A DNA stretch of 48,862 nt, taken from assembly GCA_039680605.1 (NCBI GenBank), contig JBDKTA010000017.1, forward strand, positions 1 to 48,862, given 5' to 3'. How positions within the stretch are numbered: the stretch's first letter is position 1; the number at the start of each line of letters is the position of its first letter. The translations under genes were made by a program, and so were the position numbers. Below the pieces are notes generated by a model, which was given only the letters and a program-made list of their open reading frames with translations, ran no database searches and was not told the origin of the DNA. This document shows positions 8,871-17,856 of this stretch, piece by piece. Source of the DNA: Planctomycetaceae bacterium. GTDB lineage: Bacteria; Planctomycetota; Phycisphaerae; SM23-33.

Positions 8871-9241
8871 CTGCGGACCTCCCGCGAGCCAGACGCGCAG
8901 GCGCCGCAGGCGCCGTACGCCCGCACGAGGGCCTTGCCCGGGTACACGCGAGCGAGCTGAGCTTTGACCTCGCCCTGCTGCTGCGACAGCGCCAGGTTCA
9001 CCTGCTGGTGCAGGCGGCGGCAGGCGGCCAGTTCGGCCTTGCCGGCAGAGCTTGCGACCCCAATCTTGCCGAGGCGGCAGAGAAGTTCGTTCGTCCGGCT
9101 GCAGATTTCCGATGCCGGGTCCAGCAGCCCTTCCCGCACGCACTGCAACTGCTCCTGGAGCGCGTGGCGCAGGTCGGCCAGCAGGGACGATTCATCGTGG
9201 ACCCCTGGAATGCGGTGATCACTGGCGGGCATCGTGGTCAT
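8867..9241 (-). CDS. Small unknown protein between the TPR gene and the HTH/pseudo-ATPase
   Basis: A 124-residue protein I do not recognise. It looks mostly helical and charged (ADLRHALQEQLQCVREGLLD, later LHQQVNLALSQQQGEVKAQL), with Cys residues near the C-terminus (YGACGACASG). Length and helical content resemble flagellar chaperones such as FlgN or FliT, but no motif proves it. It overlaps the upstream TPR gene by 23 bases (14 if ATG 9232 is used) and the downstream gene by 4 bases, so it is translated as part of one three-gene unit. No signal peptide or membrane segment is visible. Confidence 0.65.
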   Translation of the reverse strand: MTTMPASDHRIPGVHDESSLLADLRHALQEQLQCVREGLLDPASEICSRTNELLCRLGKIGVASSAGKAELAACRRLHQQVNLALSQQQGEVKAQLARVYPGKALVRAYGACGACASGSREVRR

Positions 9242-9869
9242 CCGCCGCCCGGGAGGAGAGGGTTTGCTCGATGCGCTGGAGCAGGGCGGCCGCTTCGGCG
9301 TTTTGGGGCTGCAGCGAGAGGACTTTCATCGCCGCCTCCCGTGCGGCGGCAAGAGAGCCTTCGCGGGCGTAGAGGGTGGCCAGGCAGAAGAGCACGGCGG
9401 CATCGTCATTGTGGCGGCTGAGATAGACCTTGAGATAATGCACGATCATGGCGAACGTGCCCATCTGGCACGATGTCTGGAAGAGCCCCAGCAGCGCCAT
9501 CAGGTTGTCGCCGTCGATTTCCAGACACCGCAGGTACATGGCGAAGGCCTGGCGATATTCCTTGCGGTCCTGGTAGATCATGGCCAGGCCCGAGCAGGCT
9601 TCGGTGCAGTTGCGATCGAGATCGCGGGCCAGTTCGAAGTAGCCCTGCGCCTCGTAAGGTCGCCCCTCGGCCAAAGCCACCACGCCCAGACCGGCATAGC
9701 TGTCGGCGCGGTGCGGTTCGAGTTCCAGCGCCTGGCGGTAGAGGCCGCGGGCGCGCTCCAGATCGCCGGCGACGGCGCAGCAGTCCGCGGCTTCTTTGAT
9801 CCCCTGGTAATCAGCCAGAGGGCCGTCAGCCTGCTGCTTGCTCGTATTCCATGTTGTGCCAGGAGACAC
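9219..9869 (-). CDS. Tetratricopeptide repeat protein
   Basis: A 216-residue cytoplasmic protein made almost entirely of about five TPR units (starting near residues 22, 57, 91, 125 and 158; for example RGLYRQALELEPHRADSYAGLG). TPRs bind other proteins. It starts at GTG 9869 with AAGGGA upstream; an out-of-frame ATG at 9876 opens only a 16-codon frame. A near-consensus sigma-54 promoter lies 55 bases upstream of the start, so this gene begins a transcript separate from the flagellar operon that ends 213 bases earlier. It probably forms a complex with the two genes downstream, but its partner is unknown. Confidence 0.85.
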   Translation of the reverse strand: MSPGTTWNTSKQQADGPLADYQGIKEAADCCAVAGDLERARGLYRQALELEPHRADSYAGLGVVALAEGRPYEAQGYFELARDLDRNCTEACSGLAMIYQDRKEYRQAFAMYLRCLEIDGDNLMALLGLFQTSCQMGTFAMIVHYLKVYLSRHNDDAAVLFCLATLYAREGSLAAAREAAMKVLSLQPQNAEAAALLQRIEQTLSSRAADDHDARQ

Positions 9870-9923
9870 GTGCCATCCCTTCGCGTGAAGGTATCACCGA
9901 TATTCTACCACTAAATCGGACTA

Positions 9924-9939
9924 TGCAAAGTACGTGCCG
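9924..9939 (-). promoter_or_regulatory. Sigma-54 (-24/-12) promoter of the TPR/pseudo-ATPase module
   Basis: On the minus strand: CGGCACG, 4 bases, TTGCA. The invariant GG (9937-9938) and GC (9925-9926) are separated by exactly 10 bases. It differs from consensus TGGCACG-N4-TTGCA at the first base only. Predicted transcription start is near 9913, leaving a leader of about 44 bases. The rest of the 213-base gap 9870-10082 shows no gene. Confidence 0.75.
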
Positions 9940-10082
9940 GGAATAATACACAGCTTCTTATGCCGCTAAAGCCCTTGGGGGACAGTGATTGGTGACATCG
10001 CCACCTGCCGCCGGCCTTGCCGTGGGGCTCTCTGGAATGTGCAACAACTGGCCGCGCGCAAAGCATCCGCGCATGGCGGAGG

Positions 10083-11516
10083 CTAAATGTAGTCCAACAG
10101 GGAGACCTTCATGATCTGTGCCGCAGCGGCCAGTGTCATCTCGTAGAAGGTCTGGACGCGCGCCAGTTCGGTGGCGACTTCGGCCACGTCCGCCGATTGC
10201 AGGCTCGTGGCCTGATATTCAGCGCCTTCCTTCATGATGGCCAGGTTGTCGGCCAGGGTCTCCAGGGCCTGCTGCTTGGCGCCGACGGAGGTCAGACTGG
10301 TCAGGATCGTCTCATGCACTTCATCGAGGGCGGCCAGGGCCTGCGTGATCTGCTGGGTCTGCTCGGTCCGGCTCAGGCCCCGGGTATTGGCCAGGGCGTC
10401 GCGAGCGGCGATCAGGGTCTCGAAGATATCATGCGTGCCTGCCACGCTGACGGCCTCGGTGCCGGTGCGGGCGATGTTCGTCGTGTCGACAAAGAGCCCG
10501 CGTCCGCTGACGGAGTCGACGACGCTCTGATTGTCGGCGAAGTTCGTCAGGGGGGTCGAGGAGGCTCCGCCGTCAATGCTCATCGTGCCGGTGGCCTGCA
10601 GAGAAACGCTGATGGTGCCGGCCAGGTCCGCATCGAAACCCGTTGTGTCGACATGCACGACATCGCCCTGGGCGTTGACCAGGCGCACGCTGGCGTCGGT
10701 GGCGGCGTCAAATGCGACAGCCGGTCCGCCGTCGAGCGACAGCGTACGCGCATCGGCGTCGACCGTGATGGTATGGCCGCTGCCGAGGATGGTGTCTCCG
10801 GTTGGCGATTCGGCAGCCGCGGCCAGACCGGAAGCCCCGCCGTACGTGGTGACGGCGTGGGAGAAGGTCAGCCAGGCGCTGCCGGTGATGCTGCTGGTGG
10901 CACTGCCGGCGGCGGCGCCGGTTGAGCCGCTGAAGATCGGGCTCTCGCGCTGCTGCGTCTGGAAGACGTTGGCGCCGATGAGGGTGTGGGACTGCCCGAC
11001 GCCCGAGGCAACCCCCACTTGCGGCATGGTCATGCTGCCGCAATAGCTGACGGAAGTGATCTTTCCGTCGACGCGCGTGACGGCGTAAGGGGCGCTGGAC
11101 ATGCTGGAGCCGCCGAAGAGGTAGCCCTGGGCGCTCTTGGTGTTGGCCAGCGAGACGATCTGTTCCAGCAGAACGTCCATCGCCTCGGATGCCGGGAGGC
11201 GGTCTTTCTCGATGAAGGTTTCGCTGGCGGCCTGCGAGAGCGTCTGCCGGGCCTGGATCAGGCCGTCCGAGGCGCTCTGGATCGCGGTGGAGATTTCGCT
11301 GAGGTTCTGATTGACCATGCCGAGGTTGCGCACAAAGGTCTCGATGCCCCCGACGCGCTGGCGGAAGCTCAGGATCATCGCCGCATCGGCCGGGCTGTCG
11401 CTGGCGCGGTTGACGCGTTGACCGGTCGCCACTTGCTCCTGCAGGCGCGCCAGTTGATTCATCCCCGATCGCAGCGATGTCAGCACCGAGTTGTAGATCC
11501 GGTTGGTTCCGCTCAT
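10083..11516 (-). CDS. flgL: Flagellar hook-associated protein 3 FlgL
   Basis: Junction protein between hook and filament, exported by the flagellar type III system. The 477-residue protein has the flagellin-like N-terminal helix (NRIYNSVLTSLRSGMNQLARLQEQVATGQR, which I cite only for its RVNRASDSPADAA continuation) and C-terminal helix ending in KVSLLDYI, as in FlgL. The middle part (about 170-370) is a long Thr/Ser/Gly-rich surface domain, making it longer than the roughly 300 residues of enterobacterial FlgL. Its ATG overlaps the flgK stop by 4 bases. It is the last gene of the hook operon. Confidence 0.93.
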   Translation of the reverse strand: MSGTNRIYNSVLTSLRSGMNQLARLQEQVATGQRVNRASDSPADAAMILSFRQRVGGIETFVRNLGMVNQNLSEISTAIQSASDGLIQARQTLSQAASETFIEKDRLPASEAMDVLLEQIVSLANTKSAQGYLFGGSSMSSAPYAVTRVDGKITSVSYCGSMTMPQVGVASGVGQSHTLIGANVFQTQQRESPIFSGSTGAAAGSATSSITGSAWLTFSHAVTTYGGASGLAAAAESPTGDTILGSGHTITVDADARTLSLDGGPAVAFDAATDASVRLVNAQGDVVHVDTTGFDADLAGTISVSLQATGTMSIDGGASSTPLTNFADNQSVVDSVSGRGLFVDTTNIARTGTEAVSVAGTHDIFETLIAARDALANTRGLSRTEQTQQITQALAALDEVHETILTSLTSVGAKQQALETLADNLAIMKEGAEYQATSLQSADVAEVATELARVQTFYEMTLAAAAQIMKVSLLDYI

Positions 11517-13468
11517 AGCACGTCCATCAGGAATGACAGCGCCTTATCCTGTGCAGCGATAAATTTCGAAACGGCCTGGTACATCCGCTGGAACATCAGC
11601 ATCTTGGCGGCCTCTTCGTTGACGTCGACGCCGCTGACGCCTTCGCGCTGATCCGCCAGAAGGCCCACCACCTGCGCCAGACTCTTCTGGGTGGCGGTTC
11701 CGGTGAAGACGTCCTGCCCGACGCCGGTGACGATCTGCTGGAGGTATTCCTCGGCCGCGACATTATCCAGCGCCGCGTGCGGCTGACTGACGCGTTCGAT
11801 CATGCGCTGCAGATTGGCCCCGTCGACGGCGCCCTGTCCGATCGCCAAGGCCAGCGATCGCGGATCGTTCATCAACTCCTGGCGCACGGCGATATCCGCG
11901 GCGCCGGTCCCGTTGAAGAAGGTGTTGATCCCCGCCGCCGCCAACAATCCCGAGGTGTCGCTGTCGGCCAGCGCCGCGATCGTAAAACTGTCGCCGTTGT
12001 TAAGCGTCCCGGGACCCATCGACAGGAAGACGCCCTGTCCGATCTCGATCCGGTCCAGCGAGGCGTAGCCGGTCCCGACATTGAGGGTTTTGACGACCGC
12101 CCCGGCAGCATTGGTAACGACCACGCGGAGCCCATCGGTGGCGCCGACCTGGCCCGAGCCGCTGACCGTGCATGTGTAGACCTCGTTCGACGAACCGCTG
12201 TACAGCCCGCTGACAGCCGCTTCGGCCGTGCCGGTAATGGCGCTGCTGTCGGGCCGGACGGACAGAGCCGGCAGGAAGTCGAAGGTGTACCCATCGGCAG
12301 CGGTAATGTTCATCGCGCCGTTGAACCGCGAGGCGGTGATGTTGTCCAGCGCGTCGAGCCTGGCGACGATGCCGGCCATCGAGTCATGCTGCGGGTCGAC
12401 GCTGATTTCATGGCGCGTGACCTGGCCGGTGGCTTCATTGGTCACGCGGATGAAGAAACTGCCGGGCGACACGTTGTTCAGCGCGGCGGCGATAGGACCG
12501 TCATCCACGCTCTGGCCGGTTACCTGGGTAAACCCGCCGGTGGTCCCCACGCCCTGGGAGTGCAGTTGGTTGATGTCGCTGATCAGTTGGCCGGCCAGGC
12601 TGTCCAGGCGAGCCTGGAGGGCGGGAATGTAGTCGTTGGCCAGCGTCAACAGGGCGCCGATCCTGCCGCCATCGACGTCGGTTTGAAGATTGCCCGCGCC
12701 CTTGATCGTCACGCCGATGGTGTTTCCCACGCCGATCCCGGATTCGATCTCCACCGCATGACTGCCCAGCACCAGCGGCGTTCCCATCGCCAGAACGTTC
12801 TGGACAGTTCCGCCGGGCTGGATCTGCGCCTCGACGCCGATCAGTTCCGCCAGTTCGGCGACGGCCTGATCGCGATTATCCTGTATCAGGTTGCCTCCGC
12901 CGCCGGCGAAGAGGACCTGGCCGATCTGCCCGTTGGCGATGGCGATCTGCTGCGTGAGGGAGTTGACCTGTTCGCTCAACACCGAGACCTGCGAGAAAAG
13001 CTGCCGGCGCAGGTCCGACAGGAATCCCGAAAGATTGCGGAACTGCGAGGCCATGCCATCGGCCGACCAGATCACCTGCTGGCGCAGCGCCGGGCTGTTG
13101 GGATCGGTGGACAGTTCGCTCAGGGCGCTGGTGAACTGGTCCATCGCCGAACCGAGGGAGTTGGAGTCCAGCCCGCCCAGGGCGCTTTCGATGGTCTGCA
13201 GAATGCTGGTCCGCTGGTCGGCTTGGCCCAGGCGGGTCGTCTGCTGAAGGATCTGTCGCTGCAGCAGCTCATCGACGCAGCGTTTGACCGCCACGACCTC
13301 CGCGCCGCCGAGGGATATCTTTCCCTGACGGCTCAGTTCGAGCGATGCGATCTGGAGTTCCTGGCGGTTGTAGCCCGGAGTGGTGGCGTTGGTGATATTG
13401 GTGCCGACCAGGTCCAGCGATTGCTGGGCGACGCGAAGCCCCGTCAGTCCTATGAGGTAGCTGGACAC
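11513..13468 (-). CDS. flgK: Flagellar hook-associated protein 1 FlgK
   Basis: Hook-filament junction protein, 651 residues. The N-terminus has the rod/hook signature (LRVAQQSLDLVGTNITNATT, then PGYNRQE), and the C-terminus a conserved helix (MLMFQRMYQAVSKFIAAQDK). Between them lies a long, variable, Ser/Thr/Gly-rich region. The start is GTG 13468, supported by GGAG 5 bases upstream; the G is shared with the TAG stop of flgN. Enterobacterial FlgK is around 550 residues, so the central domain is moderately enlarged. Confidence 0.93.
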   Translation of the reverse strand: MSSYLIGLTGLRVAQQSLDLVGTNITNATTPGYNRQELQIASLELSRQGKISLGGAEVVAVKRCVDELLQRQILQQTTRLGQADQRTSILQTIESALGGLDSNSLGSAMDQFTSALSELSTDPNSPALRQQVIWSADGMASQFRNLSGFLSDLRRQLFSQVSVLSEQVNSLTQQIAIANGQIGQVLFAGGGGNLIQDNRDQAVAELAELIGVEAQIQPGGTVQNVLAMGTPLVLGSHAVEIESGIGVGNTIGVTIKGAGNLQTDVDGGRIGALLTLANDYIPALQARLDSLAGQLISDINQLHSQGVGTTGGFTQVTGQSVDDGPIAAALNNVSPGSFFIRVTNEATGQVTRHEISVDPQHDSMAGIVARLDALDNITASRFNGAMNITAADGYTFDFLPALSVRPDSSAITGTAEAAVSGLYSGSSNEVYTCTVSGSGQVGATDGLRVVVTNAAGAVVKTLNVGTGYASLDRIEIGQGVFLSMGPGTLNNGDSFTIAALADSDTSGLLAAAGINTFFNGTGAADIAVRQELMNDPRSLALAIGQGAVDGANLQRMIERVSQPHAALDNVAAEEYLQQIVTGVGQDVFTGTATQKSLAQVVGLLADQREGVSGVDVNEEAAKMLMFQRMYQAVSKFIAAQDKALSFLMDVL

Positions 13469-13986
13469 TATCGCTCCGTATTAAGCAGCCCGCCGTCGCG
13501 TTGCCCGTGAGGGCGCCCGCCGGCGTCGTAAGTCTCCACGGCTGAACCGCGCCCCAACAGCGTATCGAGCAGCAGGCGATTGATCCGGGAGCATTCGGCC
13601 AGCAGGATGGCCGTTTCCAGGTGCCGGCGGCGGAGGCGCCGCAATCGCTGGAAGATCTCGCCGCAGAGTCGCTCGATGCCGCCGGCGGAGTCGCCGTCGA
13701 GGGCGCGGGCCAGTTGCCTCAGTCTCAAGGGCGGGCGCCCGGGCGATATGGCGTCGCTCAGCTCGGCGCGGCGGCGGGCGATATCCATGTCCAGGCGAGA
13801 CTGTTCGATATCGGTATGGGCGATGGTCGCCATCAGCGCTTCCAGCGCCGCGTCGTCCGAAACCATCACCGCCTCGCGCAGGCGCTCCATCTGCTGTTCC
13901 TTCTGATCGAGCAGATCGGCTTCGCGTTGCAGCGCCTCGACCAGCGACTCGGACAGTTCCGTCACGGACCCCTGCGAGAGAATCAT
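13468..13986 (-). CDS. flgN: FlgN-family flagellar export chaperone
   Basis: A 172-residue, highly helical, charged protein (LVEALQREADLLDQKEQQME and a C-terminal helix RLLLDTLLG). FlgN binds the C-termini of FlgK and FlgL before export, and this gene lies directly upstream of those two. The start ATG 13986 overlaps the flgJ stop by 4 bases; a longer in-frame reading to 14046 adds only a Gly-rich stretch that belongs to flgJ sequence. FlgN is poorly conserved, so the call relies on size, helix pattern and position. Confidence 0.8.
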   Translation of the reverse strand: MILSQGSVTELSESLVEALQREADLLDQKEQQMERLREAVMVSDDAALEALMATIAHTDIEQSRLDMDIARRRAELSDAISPGRPPLRLRQLARALDGDSAGGIERLCGEIFQRLRRLRRRHLETAILLAECSRINRLLLDTLLGRGSAVETYDAGGRPHGQRDGGLLNTER

Positions 13987-14309
13987 GGCCGCACCTCCGC
14001 CGCCGCCGCCTGCGAGGGAGCGATCTGGCGTGCGATGCTCTTCCACAACCCCAGGCCGCCCTTGCTGGAAAGGTCTTGCGCCAGGTGGTAGTAGAACATG
14101 TCCATCACCTGCTTTCCGCCGGTTTCTTCCAGCATCCCGCCGTCCTCGACGGTATTGCCCATTTCCTGAACGAGTTGGGTCAGCAGGATGGACTCGAAGC
14201 TCTTGGCCGCCTCGACGACGGCCTTGTCGTGCTGCCTGGCACCCGCGGCGGCGATCTGCGGCATCGCCTGCGGCGGGAGGACGCTGATTGGTATCGAAGG
14301 CATGTCCAT
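13983..14309 (-). CDS. flgJ: FlgJ-like rod-binding protein (no muramidase domain)
   Basis: A 108-residue protein matching the N-terminal rod-binding part of FlgJ (AAKSFESILLTQLVQEMG, GGKQVMDMFYYHLAQ). It helps assemble the rod in the periplasm. The peptidoglycan hydrolase half present in enterobacterial FlgJ is absent, as in many other phyla, so a separate hydrolase would be needed to open the wall. Its ATG overlaps the flgI stop by one base (TGATG). It sits between the P-ring gene and flgN. Confidence 0.88.
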   Translation of the reverse strand: MDMPSIPISVLPPQAMPQIAAAGARQHDKAVVEAAKSFESILLTQLVQEMGNTVEDGGMLEETGGKQVMDMFYYHLAQDLSSKGGLGLWKSIARQIAPSQAAAAEVRP

Positions 14310-15421
14310 CAGATCACCTTCAGTTCCGCCTGGAGGGCGCCGGCCTGGCGGAGCGCCTCAAAAATACTGATCAGGTCGCGCGGCGTCATGCCCAGGGCGT
14401 TGAGCGCGCGGGCCAGTTCCGAAACGCTGACTTTGCGCCGCAGGACGTTGAGCGTGCCCTTCTCCTCCACCACGTCGATCTGCGTGCGCTTGACCTTCTC
14501 GGTGTTGCCGGTCTTGGCGAAGGGCGAGGGCTGCGAGACCATCTCCTTTTCCTGCGTCACGATCGCCAGGTTTCCGTGGGCGATGGCCACAGCCGAGATC
14601 GACACGTTCTCCCCCACCACGATCGTGCCGTTGCGCGAGTCGATCACCACCACCGCCGGCGTGTCGACCGTCACGCTCAGGGCCTCAATCGCGGTGACCA
14701 TCTCAGTCACGGTCTCGGGCTTGGCATCCTTGGGCAGCGAGACGCGGACGGCCGCGGCGTCGATGGCGGCGGCCGCTTGCGGATACTTCTCGTTGATCGC
14801 CGTGGCGATGGCCTGGGCAGTGGCGAAGTCTGGGTTCCGGAGCTGCAGCGTCATGAAGCCTTCGCGGACGAAGACGGCCACTTCGTCGCGCTCGATGGTG
14901 CCGCCGTTGGGGATGCGTCCCACCGTCGGATGGTTTTTTGAAACCGAGGCCGCCGCGCCCGAGGCGCCGAACCCGCCCACCGACAACTGCCCCGAGGCCA
15001 CCGCGTACGGCTGACCGTCGGCCGCGACCAGCTCGGTCATCAGCAGCGTTCCGCCCTGAAGGCTGCCGCAGTTGCCGATGGCCGAGACGGTCACATCAAT
15101 CTTGCCGCCGCTGCGGGCGAAGGGGGGCAGGTCGGCCGTCACCAGAACGCTGGCGATGTTCTTGCTGGCCACGTCGTCCGGCGAGAGGACCAGCCCCGTG
15201 CGGCGCAGGACGTTGGCCAGCGCCCGCTTGCTGGCGATCGAGTTGTCGCCGGTGCCGTTGAGCCCGATGACCAGGCCATAGCCCCACACGGGGTTTCCGC
15301 GGACGCCCTTGATGTCGACGATGTCTTTGATGCGCTCGGCGCGGGCCGTCCCGGCGGCGATCAGGACTGCCGCCATGCCCGCCGCCGCCCACCATGTACT
15401 GTTGCGTGTCATATCGTTCAC
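14309..15421 (-). CDS. flgI: Flagellar P-ring protein FlgI
   Basis: Forms the periplasmic P-ring around the rod. The 370-residue protein is the usual length, with a signal peptide at about 1-28 (hydrophobic AAAGMAAVLIAAGTARA). The mature start RIKDIVDIKGVRGN, the LVIGLNGTGD motif and the RTGLVLSPDD region are typical of FlgI. The conserved FVREGFMTLQL and final IFEALRQAGAL are also present. An in-frame ATG three codons in could be the true start. It lies 9 bases after flgH. Confidence 0.96.
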   Translation of the reverse strand: MNDMTRNSTWWAAAGMAAVLIAAGTARAERIKDIVDIKGVRGNPVWGYGLVIGLNGTGDNSIASKRALANVLRRTGLVLSPDDVASKNIASVLVTADLPPFARSGGKIDVTVSAIGNCGSLQGGTLLMTELVAADGQPYAVASGQLSVGGFGASGAAASVSKNHPTVGRIPNGGTIERDEVAVFVREGFMTLQLRNPDFATAQAIATAINEKYPQAAAAIDAAAVRVSLPKDAKPETVTEMVTAIEALSVTVDTPAVVVIDSRNGTIVVGENVSISAVAIAHGNLAIVTQEKEMVSQPSPFAKTGNTEKVKRTQIDVVEEKGTLNVLRRKVSVSELARALNALGMTPRDLISIFEALRQAGALQAELKVI

Positions 15422-15430
15422 CGCTGCCGC

Positions 15431-16096
15431 TTACGAAGGACTGATTACGTTGAGGATCGCGTCGAGCCATCCCGGTCGCACGAACGTGTCGCTCTGGCCG
15501 CGGTCGTAGGTGACGAACTGGAACTCGGCGATCTTTGCGCTGGAGATCGTGTTGGCGTAGGTAATGTCGCTGAGCCTGACGATCCCGCTGATCTGGACGT
15601 ACTGGACGTTGCCGCCGACCTGGCGCTTGCGCGTGCCCATGATCACCAGGTTGCCGTTGGGGTGAACGTCGTAGACCGTGACGGTGATCGAATCGGCGAT
15701 CGAGCGGTTGCTGCCGTAGTCGCTCTTGCCGTCGAACTTGTTGCCCGAGGAAGCACTGAGATCGACCGTCGGCGCCACGTACGTTTTGTCCTCGATATCC
15801 TTGAGGCCGAAGATCTTCTCCGCCCACGCTCCGAGCATGTTGCCCAGCTTCACCGTGCCGCTCATCTTGGCGGCGCGCGACGTCGTCTTCTCCATGGTGT
15901 TGTTGGTCGTGTTGCTGACCTCGCTGATCTCGGCGATCTGCACCGTCAGCGAATCGCCGACCTTGCGGGCCGTGTCGTCGGTGGTGACCGTCGAGACGCC
16001 CCGGCGGGTCGCGCGGGCGTAAATCGAATCGGCGCCGCACGGGCACGCCGCCCCCAGCAACGCCGCGACCATCAGCAATGCCACGCGGATCTTCAT
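15431..16096 (-). CDS. flgH: Flagellar L-ring protein FlgH
   Basis: Outer-membrane L-ring protein, 221 residues, with a signal peptide (about 1-22). Core segments GDSLTVQIAEISEVSN and RSIADSITVTVYDVHPNGNLVI (residue range about 128-150) followed by GTRKRQVGGNVQYVQISG are diagnostic. A Cys at residue 18 (LLGAACPC) is near where a lipobox would be, but the -3 residue is Gly, so lipidation is uncertain. It overlaps flgA by 4 bases. The presence of both L- and P-ring genes implies an outer membrane of the usual two-membrane type. Confidence 0.94.
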   Translation of the reverse strand: MKIRVALLMVAALLGAACPCGADSIYARATRRGVSTVTTDDTARKVGDSLTVQIAEISEVSNTTNNTMEKTTSRAAKMSGTVKLGNMLGAWAEKIFGLKDIEDKTYVAPTVDLSASSGNKFDGKSDYGSNRSIADSITVTVYDVHPNGNLVIMGTRKRQVGGNVQYVQISGIVRLSDITYANTISSAKIAEFQFVTYDRGQSDTFVRPGWLDAILNVISPS

Positions 16097-17046
16097 CGTC
16101 TCACCTCGCTCGTTTGCGGCTGCACTGACGCGTCGGCCAGCACGATGCCCGACACGATGCGCTTGGAATCGACGTTGCGAACCTTGATATATTGCCCTTC
16201 GTACCCGTCCTCGAGGGCCTGGCCCATCGCCGAGACGGTGAAGCCCTCGCCCACGATCCGCATCGTCACGGCCTGGTTGCGGCGCACGAGCACCTCGGGC
16301 TTGGCCTGGCGAACCAGCGAGGACCGAATCGCCGTGCCTTTGGCGATCGGCTGCGACGCCAGGGCCGTCGCCGGCGGGACATACGCCTCGACCGCGGCGG
16401 AGACCTCCTGTTCCTCAATGCGAAGGTTCTCCTGCGTCAGCGCCTCGCCGGCGGCGATATCCCGCACCGCCACCCAGCGGCGCACGGTAAAGATGCGTTT
16501 GAAGACGACCTCGATCTCCGCCAGGTCGCCCTGGGGGCCCGAGACCGCCACGCGCAGGTGGGCCAGACCGGCGGCGTAGGAATCGAGACGGGCCTGGTAC
16601 TTCAGCGACTCGCTGCTGGGCAGCGTCAGGTCTTGAGGCCGCGTGCTGACCCGCCACGTCCACGTTCCCAGTTCGGGCAGTTGCGCCAGAAACGCCCGGG
16701 CCTGTTCGACCAGCGTGTCGGCCTTGATCACCTGCTCTTTTCGGCGGACGCTGACGCGGTCGGCGCCGGTGACAGTGACCTGCCCGGTCTGGAGATTGCT
16801 GCAGGCCACGCGCGAGCGGACGAGTGCCTGCTCGATCGTCAGAACTTCCTGGGCCAGCGGCGAGCGCCCCAGGGGCAGGGCGCGCAGGGCCTCGCGCAGC
16901 GTCGCGTTGTCGCATGAGACAACGCCCACGTCGCCCAGCGTCAGTTGGCGGCAGGCGACGCTGATCTCGCGCGGAAGATGTATGCGCACGTCGCGGGAAG
17001 GCTCTCCCGCCGCCAGCGCCACCAGGCATAGTGCCATGAAGTTCAT
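16093..17046 (-). CDS. flgA: Flagellar basal body P-ring formation protein FlgA
   Basis: Periplasmic chaperone for FlgI. The 317-residue protein has a short N-terminal hydrophobic signal, then an N-terminal domain, and a C-terminal SAF-like domain (about 205-315: VAVRDIAAGEALTQENLR, AKGTAIRSSLV, IVGEGFTVSAMGQALEDG). The final GQYIKVRNVDSKRIVSGIV is the best-conserved FlgA motif. It is longer than enterobacterial FlgA (about 220). The start ATG 17046 lies 10 bases after the flgG stop; an ATG four codons in is possible. Confidence 0.92.
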   Translation of the reverse strand: MNFMALCLVALAAGEPSRDVRIHLPREISVACRQLTLGDVGVVSCDNATLREALRALPLGRSPLAQEVLTIEQALVRSRVACSNLQTGQVTVTGADRVSVRRKEQVIKADTLVEQARAFLAQLPELGTWTWRVSTRPQDLTLPSSESLKYQARLDSYAAGLAHLRVAVSGPQGDLAEIEVVFKRIFTVRRWVAVRDIAAGEALTQENLRIEEQEVSAAVEAYVPPATALASQPIAKGTAIRSSLVRQAKPEVLVRRNQAVTMRIVGEGFTVSAMGQALEDGYEGQYIKVRNVDSKRIVSGIVLADASVQPQTSEVRR

Positions 17047-17056
17047 GAGTGTCGTC

Positions 17057-17842
17057 CTAGCTGATCAGACCGTTGGCCGTACGGAGCATGTCGTCGCCGG
17101 CCTTGATGGCGCGGGAGTTGATCTCGTAAGCCCGCTGGGCCGTGATCAGGCTGACCAGTTCGGTCACCATCTGCACGTTGGAGCGTTCGAGGAATCCCTG
17201 CTGGATCGCCCCGACGCCGTCGCTGCCGGCAGTGCCCACGATCGCGCTGCCGCTGGCGGGCGTTTCGGACAGCAGGTTGCCCCCCTCATTGCTCAGCCCG
17301 GAGGGGTTGGCAAAACGCACCACCGAGATCGTCCCGACCACCGTGGCGGTGTTGCTCGAGCCGGTGAAGACCGATACCGTCCCGTCGCGCCCCACGCTGA
17401 CCGAACGGGCGTTGTTGGGGATCGTGATGGCCGGCTCGAGGGTGTACCCGTTGGCGGTGACCAGTTGGCCGTCGGCGTTGGTTCGCAGAGCCCCGTCACG
17501 CGTGAAGCGCGTCTGCCCGCCGGCGGAGACCTGGAAGAACCCGTCGCCCTCGATGGCCAAGTCGAGGTTGCGCCCGGTGTTTTCCATCTCGCCCTGGGTG
17601 TAGACCTTGAGGCTGCTGTTGGGCCGCACGCCGCTGCCGATGTCCAGGCCGGTCGGGGCGGTCACGCCGCTGGCGGTCTCGCGCCCGGCCTCGGACAGAC
17701 GAAGGTACATCAGGTCCTGGAAGTCCATCTGGCTTCGCTTGAACCCGACGGTGTTGATGTTGGCCAGGTTGTTGGCGATGGTGTCGACGATCATCTGCTG
17801 GGCGGACATGCCCGTGGCGGAGGTGGAGAACGCTCTTAACAT
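17057..17842 (-). CDS. flgG: Flagellar basal-body distal rod protein FlgG
   Basis: Main component of the distal rod, 261 residues, the standard length. N-terminus MLRAFSTSATGMSAQQ with NNLANINTVGFKR is typical; the middle has the EGDGFF motif, and the C-terminus has ELVSLITAQRAYEINSRAIK. Start ATG 17842 is chosen for the family match and AAAGGA about 9 bases upstream; the open frame continues upstream through flgF sequence and is not real. It follows flgF after 14 bases. Confidence 0.96.
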   Translation of the reverse strand: MLRAFSTSATGMSAQQMIVDTIANNLANINTVGFKRSQMDFQDLMYLRLSEAGRETASGVTAPTGLDIGSGVRPNSSLKVYTQGEMENTGRNLDLAIEGDGFFQVSAGGQTRFTRDGALRTNADGQLVTANGYTLEPAITIPNNARSVSVGRDGTVSVFTGSSNTATVVGTISVVRFANPSGLSNEGGNLLSETPASGSAIVGTAGSDGVGAIQQGFLERSNVQMVTELVSLITAQRAYEINSRAIKAGDDMLRTANGLIS

Positions 17843-17856
17843 CTCGAATTTCCTTT

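Noticed and set aside
11777-13510. 577-codon open frame on the plus strand over flgK
   Set aside because: Antisense to flgK with no domain; produced by GC-rich third positions.
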